In this document: one piece after another, positions 43,851 to 52,037 of the stretch | How the letters are laid out: the number at the start of each line of letters is the position of its first letter | Position numbering within the stretch: the stretch's first letter is position 1 | From: an uncultured Bacteroidia bacterium | GTDB lineage: Bacteria > Bacteroidota > Bacteroidia > Bacteroidales > ML635J-15 | Length of the DNA stretch: 64,000 bases | Direction of reading: 5' to 3' | NCBI GenBank assembly: GCA_902776565.1 | Contig: CACYQN010000009.1 | Location: 13,036 to 77,035 of the forward strand | Translations under genes and position numbers: made by a program | The notes under the pieces: model-generated | What the model was told of the DNA's origin: nothing | Database searches by the model: none | Seen by the model: the letters and a program-made list of their open reading frames with translations, nothing else

Positions 43851-45443
43851 ATGAAAATAGCTCTCGCTCAATTGAACTACCACATTGGAAATTTCGAGTC
43901 CAATGCACAGAAAATCATTTCTACGGCAAGTAAAGCAAAGGAAAACGGTGCCGACCTTGTTGTGTTTTCGGAACTATCGGTTTGCGGATATTGTCCCTGC
44001 GATTTGCTTGAAAGGGCAGATTTCGTGTCGGAATGCAATGCAACCGTCGAAAAAATAATCGCAGAATGTGCTGATATTCCAATAATTATCGGTGCTCCTC
44101 TGGCTAATGTGGAAAATCGCGGCAAAAGGTTATTCAATGCTGCGCTCTTTATTGCCGACGGCAATGTCAAGTCGCAGTGCAAGACGGTTCTGCCCAATGC
44201 AAATGTGTTGAATGAACATAGGTTTTTCGAGGCAAGCGACAAGTTCGACCTTGTCAATCTGAATGGTGTAAAAATAGCAATGCTCGTAGGTGACGATGTG
44301 CTTGATTATCCTATGGATATGCTTGCCAAGTTAGAGCCAGACTTTATAGTGAACATTTCGGCTGTTCCGTATGCACACGACAATTTCCACCAGCAGAAAC
44401 TTTCGGAAGTTGCAAAGAAATACAAGTTGCCGTTGCTGAATGTAAATCAGGTCGGTGCGAATACCAATTTAATATATGAAGGTCGTAGCATTGCTTTCAA
44501 CGAGAACGGCAAGGTGATAGCCGAGTGCAAGTCGTTCGATGAAGATTTGCAATATGTTGAAACAAAATCGTTTAAGTTGGCAGGAGAGGAGCTTCGCAAA
44601 AATGATACCACCGAAAGTATTTTCAATGCGATTACGCTTGGACTGCGCGACTACTTTGCAAAGATGAACTTCAAGAAGGCGGTTCTCGGTCTGTCGGGAG
44701 GAATTGATTCTGCTGTTGTTTTGGCTCTTGCAGTGAATGCTCTCGGAAGTGAAAATGTTCATTCAATTCTTATGCCGACCTGCTATTCAAGTTCGCATTC
44801 AGTTGATGATTCTTTGGAAATGTTAAAACGAACAAAATCAAGCTATAACATTATTCCAATTGAAGATTTGCGTAAACAGTTTGGCATGGCTATGAGCGAG
44901 GCTTTCGAGGGTACGAAACCGGGACTTGCCGAGGAAAATATTCAGGCTCGTCTGCGCGGTAGCATACTGATGGCATATTCCAACAAGTTCGGCAACATTC
45001 TGCTCAACACTTCCAACAAGAGCGAGGAAGCCGTCGGCTACTCGACGCTTTACGGTGATATGTGCGGTTCGCTGTCGTTGCTTGGCGATGTGTATAAGAC
45101 TGAGGTTTACCGACTTGCACGCTATATCAACGAACATTGCGGAAACATTATCCCTGAAAATATCATCACAAAGGCTCCGTCGGCAGAATTGCGCCCCGAC
45201 CAGAAAGACCAGGATTCTTTACCGCCATACGATATTCTTGATGGCATCCTAAACTGCTACCTCGAAAACAATATGACTGCCGACGAAATAAAAGCCAAAG
45301 GCTTTGATGCAGAAACAGTTGACTTCGTATTGAAACTTGTCAAGCGTGTCGAATACAAGCGTTTCCAGGCTCCACCGATTCTGCGTGTTTCGTCCTGTGC
45401 TTTCGGACATTCGCAGGATGTACCGTTAGTGGCTAGATATTAA
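43851..45443 (+). CDS. nadE: NAD+ synthase, two-domain type with altered glutaminase site
   Basis: Amidates deamido-NAD to NAD with ATP. Residues 1-250 are a nitrilase-like glutaminase domain, 270-530 the synthetase domain with the P-loop LGLSGGIDSAVVLAL and LLNTSNKSEEAVGYSTLYGDMCG. In the glutaminase domain the Glu (E41 in VFSELSVCGY) and Lys (K111 in CKTVLPNANV) of the triad are present. The usual ICEDiW nucleophile segment reads LVGDDVL, with Gly147 (codon GGT at 44289) in place of Cys. One base change from TGT would give this. If so the enzyme would depend on free ammonia. The rest of the frame is intact and of usual length (530). Confidence 0.9.
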   Translation: MKIALAQLNYHIGNFESNAQKIISTASKAKENGADLVVFSELSVCGYCPCDLLERADFVSECNATVEKIIAECADIPIIIGAPLANVENRGKRLFNAALFIADGNVKSQCKTVLPNANVLNEHRFFEASDKFDLVNLNGVKIAMLVGDDVLDYPMDMLAKLEPDFIVNISAVPYAHDNFHQQKLSEVAKKYKLPLLNVNQVGANTNLIYEGRSIAFNENGKVIAECKSFDEDLQYVETKSFKLAGEELRKNDTTESIFNAITLGLRDYFAKMNFKKAVLGLSGGIDSAVVLALAVNALGSENVHSILMPTCYSSSHSVDDSLEMLKRTKSSYNIIPIEDLRKQFGMAMSEAFEGTKPGLAEENIQARLRGSILMAYSNKFGNILLNTSNKSEEAVGYSTLYGDMCGSLSLLGDVYKTEVYRLARYINEHCGNIIPENIITKAPSAELRPDQKDQDSLPPYDILDGILNCYLENNMTADEIKAKGFDAETVDFVLKLVKRVEYKRFQAPPILRVSSCAFGHSQDVPLVARY

Positions 45444-45594
45444 TGGATAATTGACAATTAACAATGGATAATGGACAATGAATAATTAACAATGGACAAT
45501 TAGCTACGCTGAGCTGAAGGTTGACAATGGATAATTAGCCGCTCCCTGAGCGTAGTCGAAGGGTCGGCATAATGAAATCAATGATTATTAGATT
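45444..45594. repeat. Dispersed intergenic repeat block (GACAATTAACAATGG type)
   Basis: Imperfect tandem words such as GGATAATTGACAATTAACAA, followed by GCTACGCTGAGCTGAAGG and CCCTGAGCGTAGTCGAAGG. The same families occur at 26821-26857, 244-313 and 62800-62970. No gene. Confidence 0.65.
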
Positions 45595-45629
45595 TATAGC
45601 GGCACAATGTATTGCGCCGCTATATTTTT
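45595..45629. terminator. Bidirectional terminator between nadE and hydF
   Basis: TATAGCGGC and GCCGCTATA form a perfect 9-bp stem with a 12-nt loop followed by TTTTT on the plus strand; hydF ends against it on the minus strand. Confidence 0.75.
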
Positions 45630-46824
45630 ACCTAAATATTTCCACGGCCTTGTCAAAAATTCCGCTCAAATAGGCGAGTGCCATTCCGTAGTTTGATATT
45701 GGAATGCCAGCATCAACAGCAGGCTTCAGCCTGTTCATCAGTTGTTTGCGTGTGACCATACAGCCTCCGCACTGAATAACCATAGCGTAGTCGGTAATCT
45801 TGTTGGGAATCTCATCAAGTCCTGCTACAAATGTGAAGGACAAGTCCTTGCCTGTGAATTTGCGCAGTCCGTTCGGGAGTTTAACACGGCCAATGTCTTC
45901 GCAGGAAACGTGATGGCTGCAACTTTCGAGCATTAGGATTTTGTCGCCGTCCTTCAAGTTGGAAATGTGCGGAGTGCCTTTCAGATAGTTTGCAAAGTCG
46001 CCCTTGCTACGGGCAAGGACTATCGAAAAACTTGTCAACGGAACATCGTTGGGAATCAAATTCTTAACCTTGTGGAACACCTGCGAGTCGGTTATGGCAA
46101 GGCGAGGCTTTATTCCACGGCTAAAAAATTCTTCTACTTCGGTATCCTGAATAACAATTGCCATACTATGGTTGTCGAGGCAATCGCGGAGAACCTGTAC
46201 CTGCGGCAGAATCATTCGACCCTGCGGGGCTTCGCTGTCTATAGGCGTGATTAGCAGCACAATGTCGTTGACATTTATGATGTCGCCAAGAAGCGAACCG
46301 AAGGTCCATGTGCTTTCCGGAGCAATCTGCTTTATTGTATCGAAAACGAGCTGTACATTGTCGCGATTGGTTGTCGTAAAGCCGATTACGGGAACGTTGA
46401 ACTCGTTCTCAAGGTCTGATTTAAGTTTGCTGTCGAGAGGGACAAGGTCCGACTTGTTGTGAATTATGAAGAAAACGGTCTTTAGTTCCTTCAGCCTGCT
46501 GATGATTTTGCGCTCGTAGTCGCCAAACTCGTTGTTTGAAATCACAACTATGGCGATGTCGATAATGTTGAGGGTTTCGAGCGACCTTTGGATTCTGAGC
46601 TGACCGGTTTCGCCTTCGTCGTCGATTCCGGCAGTGTCGATGAATATTACTGGCGCGTATCCGAGTATTTCAAACGAACGCTTTACGGGGTCGGTAGTCG
46701 TACCCTTCAAGTCCGATACAATAGAAATGTTTTGCCCTGACAGACAGTTGATTAACGACGATTTTCCGACGTTTCGCCTGCCGTAGATTCCAATGTGCGG
46801 CTTACTGTCCTTACCTTGTTTCAT
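45628..46824 (-). CDS. hydF: [FeFe]-hydrogenase H-cluster maturation GTPase HydF
   Basis: Scaffold GTPase on which the 2Fe subcluster of [FeFe] hydrogenase is built by HydE and HydG before transfer to HydA. The GTPase domain has GRRNVGKSSLIN (P-loop), GTTTDPV, DTAGID and HNKSDL. The C-terminal cluster domain has ESCSHHVSCEDIG and IQCGGCMVTRKQ, supplying the Cys/His ligands. I start at ATG 46824, 5 nt after the upstream stop, so the protein has 398 residues; the frame is open further up. HydE, HydG and the hydrogenase are not in the window. Co-transcribed with a thioesterase. Confidence 0.93.
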   Translation of the reverse strand: MKQGKDSKPHIGIYGRRNVGKSSLINCLSGQNISIVSDLKGTTTDPVKRSFEILGYAPVIFIDTAGIDDEGETGQLRIQRSLETLNIIDIAIVVISNNEFGDYERKIISRLKELKTVFFIIHNKSDLVPLDSKLKSDLENEFNVPVIGFTTTNRDNVQLVFDTIKQIAPESTWTFGSLLGDIINVNDIVLLITPIDSEAPQGRMILPQVQVLRDCLDNHSMAIVIQDTEVEEFFSRGIKPRLAITDSQVFHKVKNLIPNDVPLTSFSIVLARSKGDFANYLKGTPHISNLKDGDKILMLESCSHHVSCEDIGRVKLPNGLRKFTGKDLSFTFVAGLDEIPNKITDYAMVIQCGGCMVTRKQLMNRLKPAVDAGIPISNYGMALAYLSGIFDKAVEIFR

Positions 46825-46829
46825 TGTTT

Positions 46830-47231
46830 TTACTTTTTGCATTTGCAGATGGCTTCGTATAGTTCGGGCAGCCGTTTCGAGATTGCTATTGGGCGGTTGT
46901 TCTCGATGAAGCAGTGGGTGCTTTGGGCGGTGCATATTATCTTGTCGCCGACACGCATAACGTATGAAATGTCGAACTTCAGTTCGCTCACGTTTGCCAC
47001 CGAAACTTCGATTTCAATCACATCCTTGAATGTTGACGGACGCTTGTAGTTGCAGGAAACCGCAACGACAGGGGAGAAGACGCCTTCAGCTTCAACCTTT
47101 TCGAATCCAAACCCAAGCTGGTCGAGCCAGTCAACGCGGGCTTCCTCCATAAAACGTATGTAGTTTGAATGGTGAGTAACACCCATACGGTCGCATTCAT
47201 AGTATTTTACCTCGTGTCTGTAAGTATGCAT
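46830..47231 (-). CDS. Acyl-CoA thioesterase, 4HBT hotdog family (YbgC-like)
   Basis: Hydrolyses short or medium acyl-CoA thioesters. The chosen ATG at 47231 gives a 133-residue protein MHTYRHEVKYYECDRMGVTHHSNYIRFMEEARVDWL-like start: the Asp of YYECDRMGVTHHSNY is the catalytic residue of the 4-hydroxybenzoyl-CoA thioesterase class. A single hotdog domain of usual length. It is directly followed by hydF on the same strand and has a -7 box 21 nt upstream. Substrate unknown. Confidence 0.92.
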   Translation of the reverse strand: MHTYRHEVKYYECDRMGVTHHSNYIRFMEEARVDWLDQLGFGFEKVEAEGVFSPVVAVSCNYKRPSTFKDVIEIEVSVANVSELKFDISYVMRVGDKIICTAQSTHCFIENNRPIAISKRLPELYEAICKCKK

Positions 47232-47251
47232 AGCTTTTATTTTTAACCGTG

Positions 47252-47259
47252 CAAAGATA
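47252..47259 (-). promoter_or_regulatory. Putative -7 box for thioesterase-hydF
   Basis: Reads TATCTTTG on the minus strand, 21 nt before the start codon. Confidence 0.55.
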
Positions 47260-47393
47260 TGACTTTTTTGAAAAACGATTACGCAAAAAAGGACGGCAGT
47301 GAACCGTCCTTGATTTGTTGATTTGTGGATGTCGTCTATCTCTGTAAGGGAAGGTTTCAAACCTTCCCTTACAAAGATACGACACAAAACATT

Positions 47394-50315
47394 CTATTCC
47401 TTGATGAATTTCTGCTGGCTGAGCGTAGCCGAGGCCGTGCGGATTCTCACAACATACACCCCTGCTTTCAATTCTTCCACATCGCAAACCGTATTATCTG
47501 CGTTTACCTCAATTCTCTTTACCACCTGTCCCATAACATTCACAATCTCGATTTCCGAAATTGTTTCGGAGGATGTGATGTTTAAGATGTCGGTGGCGGG
47601 ATTCGGGAAGATGGCGATTTCGGAAACTGAATTTTCCTCGATGTCCGTAAGAGAAGTAAACGAAGCGGTGTATGTGACATCGCCAGTTACAGTAACAGTG
47701 CGCGGATTGTCGGTGTTGCCGTCGTTCCACTGCAGGAAACGGTAGCCGCTGTTGGCAGTAGCCATAATGATGGCGGTAGAATTGGTACAGGATGGCTCTT
47801 GTGTGACTGTTACATTACCCATGGTGCTGTTGCTGCTGCTGACGGTGATTTCGTATTCAAAATCGCCCTGTATGTTGGTGAACTGGTTCCAGTACTGGGC
47901 TGCATTGTAGTATGGCTCCGAATTGCATGGAACCTTTACGATTGCAGAAGTAGAAACACCATTAAAACCACCAGCACCGACATTAGGCGGATACTCGGCC
48001 TTTACTTTCATGGTTATTATGCCTGAACAGCCTTCAAATGCACTGCTGCCAATGCTTGCGACTTCCCGTCCAATAATCAGGTTTCTAATTCCACTGCACG
48101 AATTGAATGCAGAGTTACCAATGCTTGTAATAGAATTGGGAATTGTTAGCGATGCCAATCTGCTGCAACCATCAAATGTACCATTGCTAATGCTCGTGAT
48201 AGAATTGGGTAGAGTAACCGATATCATGTTGCAATTAGAAAATGCATATTCGCCAATACTCGTGACCGAACTAGGGATTGTAACAGATGTCAAGCATGTT
48301 GCACCGCAGAAAGTATTTGGTTTTATTTCTGTAACTGTTTGTGGAATATCCAATTCAGTAACAAGACTGTTGTTGATATATAGGTTATGTGCATAGGGAA
48401 GTGGATTTGCTCCTGCATTTTCGAATGTTATACCGCACCACTGTCCAATGTTGCCAGTATAATAAACCGATGTCAGCCCATTGCAACCAGCAAATGCCTG
48501 ACTGCCAATACTCGTAACAGAATTTGGGATTGTGACAGAAGGCAGTCCGCTGCAACCTTTAAATGCGTATGCAGGAATATTCCTTACGCTATTGCCGATA
48601 TTTAAAGATGCCAACGATGTGCAGTTTGCGAATACTGGATAGTCTGAACTTCCCATGCTTGTGCAGTTTGTTGCATTGTAGTTGACAGTAGTAAGTGCAC
48701 TGCAACCATAAAAAGCACCATTTGGAATATTTGTTACATCATTACCTATATTAATTGTAGTCAAAGATGTACATTCGCTGAAAACATGGTAGTCGGAAGT
48801 TCCTATTTCGGTGCAGTTGGTCGCATTGAAGTTGACCGTTGTTATCCCTGTACAATTTCCAAATGCACCTATACCAATGCTCGTAACCCCATTGCCGATT
48901 GTAACCGATGTAAGCATAGAACAATTATAAAATGCTCCATCCTGCAAACTACCGCCTGTTACAGTGACAGTTCTTAAGGCAGATGGAATATAATAGCATC
49001 TAGTGTAATCTAAGCCATAATTTTGATTTACAATAACGCAACCAGAACAATTATCAGTAGTGTACATATCAGACCTCCTCTCGAATATCCATCCGAAAAG
49101 ATTAGATTCGGATTGACCTGTTGATGTAGCATTACTACCGACAAATGGTATAGTCATCTCAGTCAGTCCACTGCAATGAGCAAACGCTTCAGAAGCAATG
49201 CTTGTTACCGAATTCGGTATGTTAATAGATGTTAGACTGCTACAGCCAGAAAATGCAGAACCGCCAATGCTCGTAACTGAATTTGGGATATTTAAAGATG
49301 TCAAGCCGCTGCAGCCATAAAATGCCGACTGCCCGATGGTCGTAACCGAATTGCCTATTGTAACCGTTCTCAATCCACTGCAACCAGAAAATGCACAAAA
49401 GCCAATACTCGTAACGGTATTGGGGATTGTAAACGATGTCAGTCCACTGCAATTTTGAAATTTAGAACTGCCAATGCTCGTAACGGAATTGCTGATTGTA
49501 ACCGATGTCAACATCGAGCAACCATAAAATGTGCCATAAAGCAAATCGCCTGTTACTGTAACCGACCTAAGTCTGGCTGGTATATAATAAGTAGTTGAAT
49601 TGTAACTAACAGAAGTACCTAGAGTATATCCACTCGTACCGAATATATATCCGAAATGCGTACTTGAAGATTGCGATGTCGCTGTAGCACTGCCGCCAAC
49701 AAATGGTATCGTCATCTCTGTCAGCCCGCTGCAACCATAAAATGCACCACTGCCAATGCTCGTAACGGAATTGGGAATTGTAATCTCAGTAAGTCCTATG
49801 CAACCGGAAAATGCTCCCCATCCAATGCTTGTAACTGAATTGGGTATTGTTATGGATGTCAGTCCGCTGCAATAACCAAATGCCCACCCACCAATCCTCG
49901 TAACGGAATTGCCGATTGTAACCGATGTCAGTCCACTGCAATCTTGAAATGCATTGCCACCAATACTCGTAACGGAATCGGAGATTGTAACTGATGTCAG
50001 ACCACTGCAATTTCGAAATGCCTGATCTCCAATACTTGTAACGATATAATACGTCGGAAAAAAACCACCAGTACCGTCATCATTTACCAATCTTGGTATT
50101 ATTAAGTCGCCAGTTGGATGAGAATCCCCAGAGGTAACCGACACCGTACCCACATTAAGGGTCACGCTAGGAACAGGAGAATAAGTATAAGCCGAAGAAT
50201 CAGTAATATTGTAGTACAGTGTCTGTCCGCTTTCGCAAACTGCGGAGAAATCGTATGCCATTGCATAGCCGCCACAAAGCACGGCAAAAATCAAAATTAA
50301 AAATACTCGTTTCAT
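47394..50315 (-). CDS. Secreted BspA-like leucine-rich-repeat protein with type IX sorting domain
   Basis: The start at 50315 gives a signal peptide (MKRVFLILIFAVLCGGYAMA). About residues 80-800 are LRR_5/BspA repeats (IPNSVTSIGxxAFxGCSGLTSV), interrupted several times by short inserts such as the EMTIPFVG... segment that occurs twice. A Divergent-InlB-like region with EYEITVSSSNSTMGNVTVTQ and GYRFLQWNDG follows, and the last 80 residues (SEIAIFPNPATDILNIT ... QQKFIKE) form a type IX C-terminal sorting domain. It is probably displayed on the surface and may bind host or matrix proteins. Very high internal repetition makes copy-number change likely. A longer frame to 50393 lacks a plausible signal. 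Confidence 0.9.
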   Translation of the reverse strand: MKRVFLILIFAVLCGGYAMAYDFSAVCESGQTLYYNITDSSAYTYSPVPSVTLNVGTVSVTSGDSHPTGDLIIPRLVNDDGTGGFFPTYYIVTSIGDQAFRNCSGLTSVTISDSVTSIGGNAFQDCSGLTSVTIGNSVTRIGGWAFGYCSGLTSITIPNSVTSIGWGAFSGCIGLTEITIPNSVTSIGSGAFYGCSGLTEMTIPFVGGSATATSQSSSTHFGYIFGTSGYTLGTSVSYNSTTYYIPARLRSVTVTGDLLYGTFYGCSMLTSVTISNSVTSIGSSKFQNCSGLTSFTIPNTVTSIGFCAFSGCSGLRTVTIGNSVTTIGQSAFYGCSGLTSLNIPNSVTSIGGSAFSGCSSLTSINIPNSVTSIASEAFAHCSGLTEMTIPFVGSNATSTGQSESNLFGWIFERRSDMYTTDNCSGCVIVNQNYGLDYTRCYYIPSALRTVTVTGGSLQDGAFYNCSMLTSVTIGNGVTSIGIGAFGNCTGITTVNFNATNCTEIGTSDYHVFSECTSLTTINIGNDVTNIPNGAFYGCSALTTVNYNATNCTSMGSSDYPVFANCTSLASLNIGNSVRNIPAYAFKGCSGLPSVTIPNSVTSIGSQAFAGCNGLTSVYYTGNIGQWCGITFENAGANPLPYAHNLYINNSLVTELDIPQTVTEIKPNTFCGATCLTSVTIPSSVTSIGEYAFSNCNMISVTLPNSITSISNGTFDGCSRLASLTIPNSITSIGNSAFNSCSGIRNLIIGREVASIGSSAFEGCSGIITMKVKAEYPPNVGAGGFNGVSTSAIVKVPCNSEPYYNAAQYWNQFTNIQGDFEYEITVSSSNSTMGNVTVTQEPSCTNSTAIIMATANSGYRFLQWNDGNTDNPRTVTVTGDVTYTASFTSLTDIEENSVSEIAIFPNPATDILNITSSETISEIEIVNVMGQVVKRIEVNADNTVCDVEELKAGVYVVRIRTASATLSQQKFIKE

Positions 50316-50373
50316 AATATAAAATTTAAAAATCAGCCTACTCTTCAAAGGATTTTCGGCAATCTCCTGTTGT

Positions 50374-51186
50374 CTATTTCTTGTTTCTTGCAATTATTTC
50401 CCTTAGTTCTTCTACTGTAATTGTACCCTTGCGGTGCAACATGGCGTGGCAGTTGGGGCATACCGGCACAAGGTCTTTTTCGGGATTAACCTCGTACTCG
50501 CCGTTGCGAGCCGAAACCGGTACAACATGATGCACATGTATAAAACCTTTTCCAAGTTCACCATACACCTTTTCGAACTCCATACCGCACACTGTGCATT
50601 TGTAGCCTTTCCTGCCGATACATTCCTGCCTTGCCTTAAGGTTGCGTTCGCGCGTAACGAGAGCGCCTCTTGTCTCTTTGCCTTCCGTAAGCGGCTGCTC
50701 GTCATTACATTCCAAGCGTTTGTCAATGATGCCGTATGCAACATCAAGAATGTATATAAGTGCCTTGCCGCTAATCCTATGTTGCCACTGCACACTGAAA
50801 CTGTTATCCCTTCCTTTTATTTCCCTGTAAGTAAGGTCAAAGCTGTTAATCGCTTCGACAATTTCCAGCAGACAGCTATGCTTGTATTTCGCTGCCGTTT
50901 CTTTTTTTGCCTTAGCGTTTTTCCAGAACTTATCCTCATTGTAGGGCAGAACGGGATTTTCCAAGTAAGGCTCAATTACCTTCATAAGAAATGTTATTCT
51001 GCTATTTGGCGCACTATCGTATAAAAATACAAGATCACCCTTCTTCAATTTGTTTTCTGTGCTGTTTGTCAGATGCCACAATACTAGATTGTGTTTCTTA
51101 AGACATGCATCAACATCAAAATCTGCCGATTTGTAAGGGAAAAGCCAGTAATTCCCCATGCTTTTCAATGTTTCTTCTTTTGCCAT
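50374..51186 (-). CDS. HNH endonuclease with N-terminal EVE/PUA-like domain
   Basis: The start at 51186 (MAKEETLKSMGNYWLFPYK) gives 270 residues. The N-terminal 110 residues contain LVLWHLTNSTENKLKKGDLVFLYDSAPNSRITFLMKV, a pattern resembling EVE/PUA-like readers of modified bases. The C-terminal HNH domain has a CTVCG/CPNC zinc knuckle pair, the HHVVP catalytic His pair and CPNCHAMLH. An EVE-plus-HNH layout is known from modification-dependent restriction enzymes, so a defence role is plausible but unproven. No methylase is adjacent. The hairpin RNA candidate at 51325-51439 lies directly upstream. Confidence 0.82.
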   Translation of the reverse strand: MAKEETLKSMGNYWLFPYKSADFDVDACLKKHNLVLWHLTNSTENKLKKGDLVFLYDSAPNSRITFLMKVIEPYLENPVLPYNEDKFWKNAKAKKETAAKYKHSCLLEIVEAINSFDLTYREIKGRDNSFSVQWQHRISGKALIYILDVAYGIIDKRLECNDEQPLTEGKETRGALVTRERNLKARQECIGRKGYKCTVCGMEFEKVYGELGKGFIHVHHVVPVSARNGEYEVNPEKDLVPVCPNCHAMLHRKGTITVEELREIIARNKK

Positions 51187-51296
51187 AGTCTTTCTGTTTT
51201 TTTGTTGCAAATTTCTGCTAATTATTTCATTGTTAAATGGTTCTTTTTTAGTCCTTTTTCATAAATGCCTTTTTGCCTATGCTTGGAGTACACAAC

Positions 51297-51304
51297 AAAA
51301 AAAA
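51297..51304 (-). terminator. U8 tract downstream of the hairpin element
   Basis: Eight A on the plus strand, i.e. TTTTTTTT on the minus strand, about 20 nt behind the hairpin 51325-51439 in the minus direction. It may end a small RNA; no second stem is needed if the main hairpin serves. Confidence 0.35.
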
Positions 51305-51324
51305 TCGTGAACTTTTATGTTTCA

Positions 51325-51439
51325 GATGGGAGGTTCTAGCATACCTGTATCACTAACACGAAAAGCCCACGATTTCTCGTGAGCATTTCTGACTTTTCGT
51401 CTCGTGATACTAAATAAGAAATGTGCTAGATTTCCCATC
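51325..51439 (-). ncRNA. Rod-shaped structured RNA candidate upstream of the HNH gene
   Basis: Outer stem: GATGGGAGGTTCTAGCA (51325-51341) pairs with TGCTAGATTTCCCATC (51424-51439), about 16 bp including two G-U and one bulge. An asymmetric internal loop (7 and 15 nt) follows. Inner stem: ATCAC...ACGAAAAG (51349-51365) pairs with CTTTTCGT...GTGAT (51393-51408), with a small internal loop. The apex has a CACGA/TCGTG hairpin. A -7 box (51548-51555) and a U8 tract (51297-51304) favour the minus strand. The plan (stem, central bubble, stem) resembles 6S RNA, but it could equally be a leader element of the HNH gene. Strand is inferred. Confidence 0.5.
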
Positions 51440-51547
51440 AAAGAGCAAAAAGCAAAAACGCCTTTATGTTTATATATCAATTAAGTATCAGTTTCTATTT
51501 CATCGGCAAATGTTTTTAAGTTCTACATTCGGTTAAAATTTACGGGA

Positions 51548-51555
51548 CAAAGATA
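51548..51555 (-). promoter_or_regulatory. Putative -7 box for the hairpin RNA/HNH leader
   Basis: Reads TATCTTTG on the minus strand, matching TAnnTTTG; about 100 nt upstream of the outer stem. Confidence 0.45.
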
Positions 51556-51598
51556 AAAAATATTTACGATTTTAGAATTACGATTGAAGAATTTATTT

Positions 51599-51965
51599 TG
51601 CCTTCGGCGTTTCTGGGGCTTCGCCGTTTTTCGCTGCGCTGTTTGAATGGCTGACGCCGTTTATATGCCTGCGGCGTTTCTGGGTTTTCGCTTCGCGTTT
51701 CAATGGCTAAAGCCGTTTATATGGCTACGCCGTTTCTCGCTGCGCTGTTTCTATGGCTACGCCGTTTCAATGGCTGACGCCGTTTGATGGGTTTGAAGTG
51801 TTCAAGAGTTCAACGTGAGCGTAGCGAACACATTAGTGCAAATTCGTGCCATTCGTGGTTAATGTTTGAATGGCTTCGCCGTTTCTATGTTTCACGTTTC
51901 TGGTTTCTATGCCTGCGGCGTTTCTAGGTTTAACTTCGTTGAGGGCTTCGCCGTTTAAAGGTTTG
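51599..51965. repeat. Degenerate GCCGTTT repeat block
   Basis: About fifteen imperfect units of the type ATGGCTACGCCGTTT, ATGGCTGACGCCGTTT and GGCTTCGCCGTTT, roughly 15-25 bp apart, interspersed with CTGCGGCGTTTC. No open reading frame is conserved across it. Confidence 0.7.
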
Positions 51966-51986
51966 AAGATTGTAGCGTTGCTAAAC

Positions 51987-52019
51987 AAAAAAGGCACCGA
52001 CTTGCGCCAATGCCTTTTT
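51987..52019. terminator. Terminator of the yidC operon
   Basis: AAAAAAGGCA and TGCCTTTTT pair; on the minus strand the stem is followed by a T run just behind yidC. Confidence 0.7.
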
Positions 52020-52037
52020 CACTTACTAACTTGTCAT

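Noticed and set aside
46843..46935. Extended N-terminus of HydF
   Set aside because: It lies inside the thioesterase gene, while HydF domains start directly after MKQGKDSKPHIGIYGRRNVGKS-like residues.
51325..51439. Hairpin region as an integron attC site or retron msr-msd
   Set aside because: No integrase, cassette array or reverse transcriptase is encoded nearby.
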